Assembly: GCA_903873355.1 (NCBI GenBank)
Contig: CAIQOG010000548.1
Location: 1 to 6,092 of the forward strand
Reading direction: 5' to 3'
DNA: 6,092 nt
From: an uncultured Bacteroidales bacterium
GTDB lineage: Bacteria; Bacteroidota; Bacteroidia; Bacteroidales; Paludibacteraceae
Part shown: positions 1 to 5,413 of the stretch, piece after piece
Position numbering within the stretch: position 1 is the first letter of the stretch
How the letters are laid out: each line of letters begins with the position of its first letter
Made by a program: the position numbers and the translations under genes
The notes under the pieces: generated by a model
Told to the model about the DNA's origin: nothing
The model's input: only the letters and a program-made list of their open reading frames with translations
Database searches by the model: none

Positions 1-157
1 GTACGGTATGAACAGTAGCTGTGGTTTGTTGGTGAATTCTTCACGTCAAATCATTTATGCTTCTTCTGAAAAAGATTTCGCTGATGTAGCTCGCACCGAA
101 GCACTCAAAGTACAACAGGAAATGGAAGAGCTACTGAAAAAAAGTAGTCTAATATAA
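1..157 (+). CDS. pyrF: Orotidine-5'-phosphate decarboxylase, C-terminal end (partial)
   Basis: This is the last 51 codons of a gene that begins upstream of the window, read in the frame starting at base 2 and closed by two consecutive TAA codons (155-160). The visible peptide runs from YGMNSSCGLLVNSSRQIIYA to a final helix ending in KKSSLI. The pattern of a glycine-rich turn, 'VNSSRQIIYAS', then a helix of the type 'FADVARTEALKVQQEMEELL' is what I associate with the end of the long (type 2) OMP decarboxylases. There the SR-IIYA strand helps close the phosphate-binding end of the TIM barrel. The enzyme would convert OMP to UMP, the last step of de novo pyrimidine synthesis, in the cytoplasm. 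The catalytic Asp/Lys residues lie outside the window, so the call rests on the tail only. A strong hairpin terminator follows 16 bp downstream. Confidence 0.75.
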   Translation, partial: YGMNSSCGLLVNSSRQIIYASSEKDFADVARTEALKVQQEMEELLKKSSLI

Positions 158-172
158 TAACTTTACAACAAC

Positions 173-208
173 AAAAAAGCTCTTAACCGTCTGATTAAGA
201 GCTTTTTT
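173..208. terminator. Bidirectional intrinsic terminator between convergent genes
   Basis: There is a perfect 14-bp inverted repeat, AAAAAAGCTCTTAA at 173-186 and TTAAGAGCTTTTTT at 195-208, with an 8-nt loop. The stem carries an A-run on one side and a T-run on the other, so it can end transcription on either strand. It sits between the stop of the pyrF-like gene (157) and the stop of the minus-strand Cys-rich gene (225), where a shared terminator is expected. Confidence 0.9.
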
Positions 209-224
209 ATTCAAATCAAATGTT

Positions 225-524
225 TTATTTTTTATCTGCAGCTTTTTTGTCGCAAGCTTTACCAGTTTCTTTACAACATTTGTCACCTGCTTTCGCATTT
301 TTCTTACAATCTTCAACACATTTAGCTTTTTCGGCCGGTGTCATTTTTTTGCATTCGGCAGCAGTCTTGCCCTGACAACATTTTGCATCTTTTGCAGCAT
401 CTTTTTTGTCGCATTTAGTTTCGGTTTTTGCTTTCTCGCATTTAGTTGCAGTTTGAGTTTGAGCAAATGCTGTTACAGTAAAAAACATGGCAGCAAGCGA
501 TAAAATTGCAATTTTCTTTTTCAT
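225..524 (-). CDS. Small secreted Cys/Lys-rich protein of unknown function
   Basis: The 99-residue product opens with a clear Sec signal peptide: MKKK, a hydrophobic core, and a probable signal peptidase I site after AFA at residue 21. The predicted mature chain of about 78 residues has ten cysteines (29, 38, 49, 50, 58, 69, 73, 83, 84, 91) and about 23 lysines, with almost no aromatic or large hydrophobic residues. It therefore looks like a flexible, strongly basic chain rather than a globular domain. Two CC-x6/7-C modules (49-58 and 83-91) and the repeated TKC motif at 27-29 and 36-38 suggest internal duplication. An exported metal-binding or metal-buffering peptide is one inference; a disulphide-stabilised envelope protein is another. 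I do not recognise a characterised family. It is monocistronic, reads away from the divergent region at 525-850, and ends at the shared terminator. The start is supported by the signal peptide and the absence of other plausible starts. Confidence 0.75.
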   Translation of the reverse strand: MKKKIAILSLAAMFFTVTAFAQTQTATKCEKAKTETKCDKKDAAKDAKCCQGKTAAECKKMTPAEKAKCVEDCKKNAKAGDKCCKETGKACDKKAADKK

Positions 525-850
525 TTTTGTTAGTTTTTAAAGTGTTATTTAATACATATAGTTTTGATATATAAACAAATAACATTGAAATGTCATTTGT
601 AATTTCTTTTAAATTTATATCCGGTAAAAAATAATATTCAAGAGCATTATCGATTCCGAATAATCATATTTCAATTAATAACGGAAATAATACATTTTTG
701 TTTTACAGATTACAATAAAAGTATCTGTTGATACAAATCTTATCAAAAATTATTCCAAATTCTATTTCTGACATTTTTTTTCATAGAGATGGATAAATTC
801 TGTTCGAAAAATAGTAAATTTGTAGCCAATTACAATCATATTTTATAAAA
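525..850. other. AT-rich divergent intergenic region
   Basis: These 326 bp lie between the divergent Cys-rich gene and the DUF3298 lipoprotein gene. I see no credible coding sequence, tRNA or conserved RNA fold. It holds one plausible promoter for the plus-strand gene (815-822) and a small perfect hairpin, GTATC-TGTT-GATAC, at 721-734. The hairpin could be an operator half-site pair, but it could easily be chance in such AT-rich DNA. I could not find a good TAnnTTTG element for the minus-strand gene. Confidence 0.6.
815..822 (+). promoter_or_regulatory. Candidate Bacteroidota -7 promoter element
   Basis: TAAATTTG matches the Bacteroidota primary-sigma -7 consensus TAnnTTTG. It lies 28 bp before the ATG at 851, which would give a leader of roughly 20 nt. 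No TTTG/TTG -33 element is visible at the usual spacing, so the assignment is moderate. It would drive the lipoprotein gene and probably the genes after it. Confidence 0.45.
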
Positions 851-1684
851 ATGAAAAAACAATACCTCTATCTGTGCATCTGTAGCTTAGCAACTTTCAG
901 TTTTTTTTCCTGTCATAAAACTGTAAAAACGGAAGAAAAAGACCTTATTAAAAAGTACTATTTAACTACCGACACCGCCAAGGGAGCAATAAATATCGAT
1001 ATTGACGTTGAAATTCCAATAGCATTTGCCGACACCAACGTACTGAAAGTTATACGTAAAACCATTATTACAAACCTGTTCGGACCTGAATATGTATCGC
1101 TGCATAATGATACCATCCTCAATCTGTTTGCAAATGAATTGATAACCGATTATAAAGCAAATAATGAACCACTTGTAAATGTAAAGGACAGTTCAAACAG
1201 GTATTCATTCAACAACGAACATACACTTTCAGGCTTCAGTTTACTCAGCGATAAGAAAATTTATGTTTATGGTATTGAACGATATGTCGATATGGGTGGT
1301 GCGCACGGACTTGAAACCCGCAATTACTACAATTTCGACCTGAAAACAGGAAATCTGATTACTGAAAATGATATCTTTAAACCCAATTTTAAGTTTACGA
1401 TTGCCGAGCTACTCAAAAAACGAATTGTGGAGGACAGTAAAGATTCGACAGATTTAGAACCGGTAATGGGTATAGAAGACACTGATTTCTGGTCTGACTC
1501 AATAAAGCCTAACGGTAATTTTTATATCACCGACGAAGGCATTAATTATGTGTTCAATCCCTATGAAATTGCTCCTTATTATATGGGTCAGACTGAAGTT
1601 TCGATACCCTATATCCGCCTGAAAGATATCATAAAACCAAACTGTATCATTTTCTATCTTGCTGAAAAACAATTAAAACAATAA
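851..1684 (+). CDS. RsiV-like DUF4163/DUF3298 lipoprotein
   Basis: The 277-residue product starts with a lipoprotein signal peptide: MKKQ, a hydrophobic stretch, and the lipobox FFSC with lipidated Cys21. It would be anchored to the cell envelope. Residues about 45-130 fit the DUF4163 (PdaC-like) region. From about 145 onward comes a DUF3298 signature: 'VDMGGAHGLETRNYYNFDL' with GGAHG at 149-153, the following 'KTGNLITENDIFKP', and near the end 'FYITDEGINYVFNPYEIAPY' at about 224-243. In Bacillus this domain forms the extracellular part of the anti-sigma factor RsiV, which binds lysozyme. Here there is no N-terminal anti-sigma domain and no sigma-factor gene beside it, so that role cannot be transferred. 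A free-standing envelope lipoprotein, possibly ligand- or glycan-binding, is the safest statement. It is probably first in the run of genes to 3367; the nitroreductase gene starts 15 bp after its stop. Confidence 0.82.
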   Translation: MKKQYLYLCICSLATFSFFSCHKTVKTEEKDLIKKYYLTTDTAKGAINIDIDVEIPIAFADTNVLKVIRKTIITNLFGPEYVSLHNDTILNLFANELITDYKANNEPLVNVKDSSNRYSFNNEHTLSGFSLLSDKKIYVYGIERYVDMGGAHGLETRNYYNFDLKTGNLITENDIFKPNFKFTIAELLKKRIVEDSKDSTDLEPVMGIEDTDFWSDSIKPNGNFYITDEGINYVFNPYEIAPYYMGQTEVSIPYIRLKDIIKPNCIIFYLAEKQLKQ

Positions 1685-1699
1685 ATCCGGCTAAATTAT

Positions 1700-2227
1700 A
1701 TGAATTCATTCTTTGAACTTCTTAGAACCAGACGGAGTATTCGAAAATACTTAAATCAGCAGGTAGAAACTGAAAAAATCCAACAGATAACGAATGCTGC
1801 ATTAATGTCACCATCTTCCAAGCGCAGCAACCCCTGGGAATTTGTTGTAGTTCAGGATAAAGACATGCTTGAAAAATTAGCAGAATGCCGACTTCACGGT
1901 TCGCATTTTCTGGCCGAATCACCTTTAGGCATAGTAGTTTTAGCCAATACTGAAAAAAGTGATGTTTGGATGGAAGATGCTTCAATTGCTGCTATAATCA
2001 TGCAGCTTCAGGCACATGATTTGGGACTTGGCAGTTGCTGGATTCAGGTTTATGGACGTAAAACGGACGAGGATATCGCTTCCGACGAATATATCAGGAG
2101 TCTTTTATCAATTCCTGAAAATTTTGCAGTTTTATGCATTTTGTCTATTGGTTATCCCGATGAGGAAAGGAAACCCTACGATGAAAACAAATTCCCCAAA
2201 GAAAAAATCCACTTCGATAAATTCTGA
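1700..2227 (+). CDS. Nitroreductase-family FMN oxidoreductase
   Basis: This 175-residue protein is of the short nitroreductase type. The N-terminus FFELLRTRRSIRKYLNQQV carries the RRSIRKY signature (residues 11-17), whose arginines contact the FMN phosphate and ribityl chain. 'PSSKRSNPWEFVVV' (38-51) is the second flavin-binding segment. 'ASIAAIIMQLQAHDLGLGSCWIQV' (93-116) is the dimer-interface helix and the GLGSCW turn, and 'LSIGYPDEERKPY' close to the C-terminus completes the fold. It probably acts as a cytoplasmic homodimer using NAD(P)H to reduce nitro compounds, quinones or flavins; the physiological substrate cannot be read from the sequence. The ATG follows the lipoprotein stop by 15 bp and is the first start that keeps the full RRSIRKY helix. 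The next gene starts 16 bp downstream, so co-transcription is likely. Confidence 0.92.
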   Translation: MNSFFELLRTRRSIRKYLNQQVETEKIQQITNAALMSPSSKRSNPWEFVVVQDKDMLEKLAECRLHGSHFLAESPLGIVVLANTEKSDVWMEDASIAAIIMQLQAHDLGLGSCWIQVYGRKTDEDIASDEYIRSLLSIPENFAVLCILSIGYPDEERKPYDENKFPKEKIHFDKF

Positions 2228-2243
2228 TTAAATCTCAATAAAT

Positions 2244-2573
2244 ATGGTTGTAAAAAAAGATAGCCGTTTAGCGTGGGGTGTCACACTTTTATTTTTTGGT
2301 ATTTTATTCCTGATCAAACAGTTACACCTCTTACCTGATAGTTTTGAATTTTATGTTTTTAATTTTCAAAATTATCCTTTGTTTATGGGAGTAATTTTTC
2401 TGCTTTTCAATTCAAATAAAACGACCGGAATTGTATTAATAGTGGTGGGCTTATTATTCAGATTATCCGACATTATTCAGTTTACAAGACATATATCTGA
2501 TTTTATCTGGCCTGTATTACTTGTTATTGCGGGTGCAATTCTGGTTTTTGGAGCAAAAAAAGGAAAAAGATAA
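2244..2573 (+). CDS. Four-helix membrane protein, LiaF N-terminal/DUF5668-like
   Basis: This 109-residue hydrophobic protein has a short basic N-terminus (MVVKKDSR) and a basic tail (KKGKR). Four hydrophobic segments can be seen at roughly residues 9-25, 42-56, 58-76 and 85-104. They form two helix pairs with repeated signatures: 'WGVTLLFFGILFLIKQL' in the first half and 'FIWPVLLVIAGAILVFGAKK' in the second. The W-G-x-x-L-x-x-x-G and W-P-x-x-L-x-x-x-G patterns are typical of the LiaI/LiaF-like transmembrane domain (DUF5668), which occurs in cell-envelope stress proteins and in many stand-alone Bacteroidota membrane proteins. The soluble C-terminal domain of true LiaF is absent, so a regulatory role is not implied. 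Function is unknown. It sits 16 bp after the nitroreductase stop and 26 bp before the DUF2520 gene. Confidence 0.78.
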   Translation: MVVKKDSRLAWGVTLLFFGILFLIKQLHLLPDSFEFYVFNFQNYPLFMGVIFLLFNSNKTTGIVLIVVGLLFRLSDIIQFTRHISDFIWPVLLVIAGAILVFGAKKGKR

Positions 2574-2599
2574 TTTATTTAGTAAGTTTACAGAAAACC

Positions 2600-3367
2600 A
2601 TGGAAATTGTATTTATCGGTTCGGGAAATGTAGCAACTCATTTAGCTGTTGCATTTAAGGAAATGGGAGTTGTTGTGAAGCAGGTTTTCAGCAAGAATTT
2701 TGCAAATGCTGAAACATTAGCTGAAAAAGTTGATGCTGAACCAATTTCTGACATTTCTAAATTATACAAAGATGCTGATTTCTACTTTTATGCATTAAAA
2801 GACAACGCATTACGTACTATTTTGATGCAAATTGATATGCCTGCCGGCATTCAGGTGCATACCGGCGGAACGATGTCGATTAAAGAATTTGATGGTTTCT
2901 CGACCAGATTCGGCGTTTTCTATCCTCTGCAAACTTTTTCCCTCGAAAGATCGATAGAAATTACAAACACACCAATATTGATAGAAGGTTGTAGTATGGA
3001 TGTTCAGAAACAATTGCTGGCATTAGCGGGCATAATTTCTGACAAAGTCATATTGATGAATTCCGAAAGCAGAATGAAGGTACACCTGGCAGCAGTTTTT
3101 GCTTGTAATTTCAGTAACTATTTGTGCGATATTGCTTCTCAGATTCTTGTAAATTCGGGTATTTCATTTGATTTAATATTACCCCTAATTGAAGAAACTG
3201 CTGAGAAACTTAAAACTTTATCGCCCTATGAAGCTCAAACAGGACCGGCAGTACGTATGGATGAAATGATTATTTCAAAGCATCTTGATTTATTGAACAA
3301 AAATTCCGAACATAAAGAAATTTATAAGTTGCTGACTAAGAGTATTATCAAAAGGCACAAAAGATAA
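2600..3367 (+). CDS. Rossmann-fold DUF2520 protein (putative NAD(P)-dependent oxidoreductase)
   Basis: This is a 255-residue cytoplasmic protein. Residues 1-14 (MEIVFIGSGNVATH) form the first beta strand and a GxGN dinucleotide-binding loop (7-10). 'ADFYFYALKDNAL' (59-71) is the second Rossmann signature, followed by the 'VHTGGTMSI' motif (86-94) and 'FGVFYPLQTFS' (104-114). The second half is the helical DUF2520 domain, with the 'MKVHLAAVFACNFSNYL' helix (159-175) and the 'TGPAVRMD' loop (214-221). This layout resembles ketopantoate reductase and 6-phosphogluconate dehydrogenase type enzymes, but the substrate of the family is unknown to me. In Bacteroides-like genomes the gene is usually followed by a KdsC-type HAD phosphatase, a UbiA prenyltransferase and Maf. 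Here the phosphatase is missing and repeats fill its place. TAAGTTTA at 2583-2590 is a poor match to a promoter -7 element. Confidence 0.88.
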   Translation: MEIVFIGSGNVATHLAVAFKEMGVVVKQVFSKNFANAETLAEKVDAEPISDISKLYKDADFYFYALKDNALRTILMQIDMPAGIQVHTGGTMSIKEFDGFSTRFGVFYPLQTFSLERSIEITNTPILIEGCSMDVQKQLLALAGIISDKVILMNSESRMKVHLAAVFACNFSNYLCDIASQILVNSGISFDLILPLIEETAEKLKTLSPYEAQTGPAVRMDEMIISKHLDLLNKNSEHKEIYKLLTKSIIKRHKR

Positions 3368-3373
3368 TTTTTA

Positions 3374-3409
3374 ATGATTATCCGAGAAGTATACAGAAGA
3401 GTATTAAAT
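3374..3409 (+). repeat. Dispersed 36-bp repeat, copy A
   Basis: This stretch starts 7 bp after the DUF2520 stop and matches 6055-6090 at 31 of 36 positions without gaps. The ends are exact: ATGATTATCCGA on the left and AGTATTAAAT on the right. The five differences show no third-codon-position bias, so it does not look like conserved coding sequence. It is directly followed by the hairpin units at 3424-3571 and may be the edge of one larger intergenic element. Confidence 0.7.
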
Positions 3410-3423
3410 GTAAAATTAATAAG

Positions 3424-3571
3424 AAGGGCATAGCCCTGAAATCTTCGTAGAAATATATATAAAATAGAAATTGAGGGGCATAGCCCTGAAATCTATTGTT
3501 TAAGATGTCAGGGCAAAGCCCCTTAGCTTGTATTATTCCATGAACTACGAAGATTTCCGGGTTACGCCCCT
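3424..3571. repeat. Nested inverted-repeat cluster of four REP-like units
   Basis: Four related units share a GGGC-N3-GCCC core and a GAAATCT-like tail. Units 1 (3424-3450) and 2 (3474-3494) read forward; units 3 (3503-3523) and 4 (3545-3571) read in reverse. Unit 1 pairs with unit 4 at 23 of 27 positions, including 13 uninterrupted positions ending CTTCGTAG. Unit 2 pairs with unit 3 at 18 of 21 positions around an 8-nt loop. The whole can therefore fold as an inner hairpin inside a long outer stem, on DNA or RNA. It lies between the DUF2520 and ubiA genes, with no gene of its own. It could limit read-through or stabilise the upstream transcript, but it lacks the T-run of a classic terminator. 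Confidence 0.8.
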
Positions 3572-3652
3572 GATTATCATTTCAAAAAAAACAAAATAAA
3601 ACAGAAAGTAATTTTAACGATATGTTAATCGTGGAAAATCATATAATATTTT

Positions 3653-4639
3653 ATGCTTGACTTCCTGAAAGTTATACGGTACAAAAACCTCCTTTTTATT
3701 ATTTTCATTCAACTTGTTATGCAACAGGTTGTTATCCACCCTCTGTTACAGTCCTTCGGTTTTGAGAACTCGTTAAACAACACTTTATTACTATTGTTGA
3801 TTGCTTCCAGCGTGTTTATTGCAGCCGGTGGATATGTTCTAAACGATTATTTCGACATAAAAATCGATGCTATCAACCGACCTGAAAAACAAATAGTCGG
3901 CACAAAAATACAGCGTCATACCGCGATGCTGATGCATCAGATTCTGAGTGGAATCGGAATAATATCCGGATTAGCACTGGCATATCTGACTCGCAGTTTC
4001 ACACTCGGTTTTATATTTATCGTAATTCCCGGATTGCTCTGGTTTTATTCGGCCAGCTACAAACGACAATTTATCGTAGGAAATCTGGTTATATCATTTG
4101 TCACTTCCATAACGGTTCTGATAGTTGGAATAGCGCAACTGGCTGCATTACAGCAAAAATATGAGAATCTGATTTTTGAGACTTCAATTCCACAACATAT
4201 TTATGGGTGGGTTGGCGGTTTTTCGTTGTTTGCCTTCCTGTGTACCTGGATGCGCGAAATCATTAAGGATATTGAAGATGAAAAAGGCGACCGTGAAATG
4301 GAATGTCATACCATGCCGATTGTGTGGGGAATTAACCGAACAAAATGGTTTCTTTATGGTTTAATTCTTGTAACAGTGATTGTGTTGTTTCTTGCCAACA
4401 ACTTTTTCATTCATTTTGAAGGCACACTCACACTCCGGTATATCATTTTCGGGCTTGTTCTGCCTTTCGCGGTTTTAAGTTACCTGATAACCATGGCAAA
4501 AACGCGTGAAGATTTCAATCAGGCATCTAATTTCCTGAAAATCATCATGTTGATTGGTGTTTCCTATGGGTTTATTTTTTATTACCTGCAGGCTAAAGCA
4601 TTTGGCTTAACTCTGTTTAACCTCTTTATTATAAAATAA
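3653..4639 (+). CDS. UbiA-family prenyltransferase (geranylgeranylglycerol-phosphate geranylgeranyltransferase-like)
   Basis: This 328-residue integral membrane protein has eight or nine hydrophobic segments. The first Asp-rich motif is 'NDYFDIKIDAINRPEK' with N64, D65, D68 and D72. The second is 'REIIKDIEDEKGDRE' with D206, D209 and D213. Together they bind Mg2+ and the prenyl diphosphate. The 'YSASYKRQFIVGN' segment (132-144) between them is also typical. Among UbiA enzymes the R-P-E-K and K-D-I-E-D-x-x-G-D forms fit the group annotated in Bacteroidota as geranylgeranylglycerol-phosphate geranylgeranyltransferase, named after the archaeal ether-lipid enzyme; the real acceptor in these bacteria is uncertain. 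Genes for menaquinone synthesis are not nearby, which argues weakly against MenA. Maf starts 2 bp after the stop, so the two are surely co-transcribed. A separate promoter in the repeat-filled gap is possible (TAATTTTA at 3609-3616, one mismatch to TAnnTTTG). Confidence 0.85.
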   Translation: MLDFLKVIRYKNLLFIIFIQLVMQQVVIHPLLQSFGFENSLNNTLLLLLIASSVFIAAGGYVLNDYFDIKIDAINRPEKQIVGTKIQRHTAMLMHQILSGIGIISGLALAYLTRSFTLGFIFIVIPGLLWFYSASYKRQFIVGNLVISFVTSITVLIVGIAQLAALQQKYENLIFETSIPQHIYGWVGGFSLFAFLCTWMREIIKDIEDEKGDREMECHTMPIVWGINRTKWFLYGLILVTVIVLFLANNFFIHFEGTLTLRYIIFGLVLPFAVLSYLITMAKTREDFNQASNFLKIIMLIGVSYGFIFYYLQAKAFGLTLFNLFIIK

Positions 4640-4641
4640 TC

Positions 4642-5241
4642 GTGACTATACAACCGCTCGCACATTTAGATAAATACCACATTATTCTGGCTTCACAGTC
4701 GCCACGTCGGAAGGAACTTATGCATGGTTTGGATATTCCTTTTAGTGTTCAGACTATTGATGTAGAAGAAAATTATCCTTCAGAGCTGGTTGGAGTGGAC
4801 ATTCCCATGTATCTGGCCGAGAAAAAAGCAAAAGCTTTTGCTTCTAAAATGACTGAAAACACCTTACTTATCACTGCTGATACCATAGTGTGGCACGAAG
4901 GGAATGTTTTTGGGAAACCTGTCGATAAAGAAGATGCTGCGCGCATGCTTCATGCACTTTCAGGAAAAACACATGAAGTAATTACCGGAGTATGTATCAG
5001 CACCTTGTCAAAAAGCAAAACATTTCATGTAATTTCTGAAGTTCATTTTGCGAAACTAACTTCACAGGAAATTGACTATTACCTGGAAAACTACAAGCCC
5101 TACGACAAAGCCGGGGCATATGGAGTGCAGGAATGGATTGGATTTGTGGGAGTGGAACATATCGAAGGTTCATACTTCAACGTGATGGGATTGCCTGTTC
5201 AACGGCTTTACACCGAATTGAAACGCTGGGAGAAGGTTTGA
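4642..5241 (+). CDS. maf: Maf nucleoside triphosphate pyrophosphatase (dTTP/UTP type)
   Basis: This 199-residue cytoplasmic protein shows all Maf/HAM1-fold signatures: 'LASQSPRRKELM' (16-27) with the SxSPRR substrate loop, 'LLITADTIVWHEGNVFGKP' (75-92) with catalytic D80 and the GKP turn, 'MLHALSGKTHEVITGV' (102-117), and 'YDKAGAYGVQEW' (154-165). The K-A-G-A-Y-G-x-Q form is that of YhdE-type Maf proteins, which hydrolyse dTTP and UTP to the monophosphate and pyrophosphate; the YceF type acts on m7GTP and differs here. The role is nucleotide-pool sanitising, with a historical link to septum inhibition in Bacillus. The start is GTG at 4642, two bases after the ubiA stop. The next in-frame ATG is codon 27, inside the SPRRKELM motif, so GTG is required. 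Translational coupling to ubiA is likely. No terminator is evident after it; heptamer repeats begin 3 bp later. Confidence 0.94.
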   Translation: MTIQPLAHLDKYHIILASQSPRRKELMHGLDIPFSVQTIDVEENYPSELVGVDIPMYLAEKKAKAFASKMTENTLLITADTIVWHEGNVFGKPVDKEDAARMLHALSGKTHEVITGVCISTLSKSKTFHVISEVHFAKLTSQEIDYYLENYKPYDKAGAYGVQEWIGFVGVEHIEGSYFNVMGLPVQRLYTELKRWEKV

Positions 5242-5244
5242 TAA

Positions 5245-5296
5245 CAGTAAGCAGTGGGCAGTAAGCAGTCGGCAGTAGCAGTAGGTAGTCGGCAGT
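5245..5296 (+). repeat. Degenerate heptanucleotide array CAGTNRG
   Basis: Beginning 3 bp after the Maf stop, about seven units follow a CAGTNRG consensus: CAGTAAG, CAGTGGG, CAGTAAG, CAGTCGG, a six-base CAGTAG, CAGTAGG and TAGTCGG, then a final CAGT. Variation is concentrated in units' positions 5 and 6. It is non-coding, lies between convergent genes, and resembles short tandemly repeated repetitive sequences known from other bacteria such as cyanobacteria. Confidence 0.8.
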
Positions 5297-5340
5297 TTAT
5301 AGTTAGTATTGGAAAGATGAACACTAATAATTAATCACAA

Positions 5341-5403
5341 TCATTAACCACTAACCATTAATCATTAACCACTAACCACTAATCACTAACCATTAATCAC
5401 TAT
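5341..5403. repeat. Heptanucleotide array YCAYTAA, nine units
   Basis: Nine consecutive 7-bp units fit YCAYTAA in strict register, with the last ending in T instead of A. All variation in the first eight units is C/T at positions 1 and 4. Looser units (ACACTAA, TAATTAA and a six-base TCACAA) extend it leftwards to about 5321. The array ends 11 bp before the stop codon of the minus-strand transporter gene. On the minus strand it reads as repeats of the TTARTGR type. Confidence 0.85.
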
Positions 5404-5413
5404 TCGTTTACTG

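Noticed and set aside
541..600. Promoter for the minus-strand Cys-rich gene
   Set aside because: The best candidate (TATATGTA on the minus strand) misses two fixed positions of TAnnTTTG and has poor spacing to any TTG element, so it is not called.
1722..1985. Minus-strand reading frame of 87 codons inside the nitroreductase gene
   Set aside because: It is fully covered by a gene with clear family motifs, and its own translation shows no recognisable pattern. The same applies to overlapping frames at 2016-2231, 2810-3013 and 4176-4364.
3374..3433. Nineteen-codon reading frame beginning MIIREVYRR in repeat copy A, with a similar frame in copy B
   Set aside because: Differences between the copies fall at first and second codon positions rather than third, so there is no sign of selection on a peptide.
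3540..3599. Short plus-strand reading frame beginning MNYEDFR, vaguely like the start of KdsC proteins
   Set aside because: It is only 19 codons, lies largely within repeat unit 4, and lacks the HAD DxDG motif; the resemblance is best explained by chance.
5245..5403. Possible CRISPR array
   Set aside because: The period is 7 bp, with no 25-40 bp repeats, no unique spacers and no cas genes nearby.
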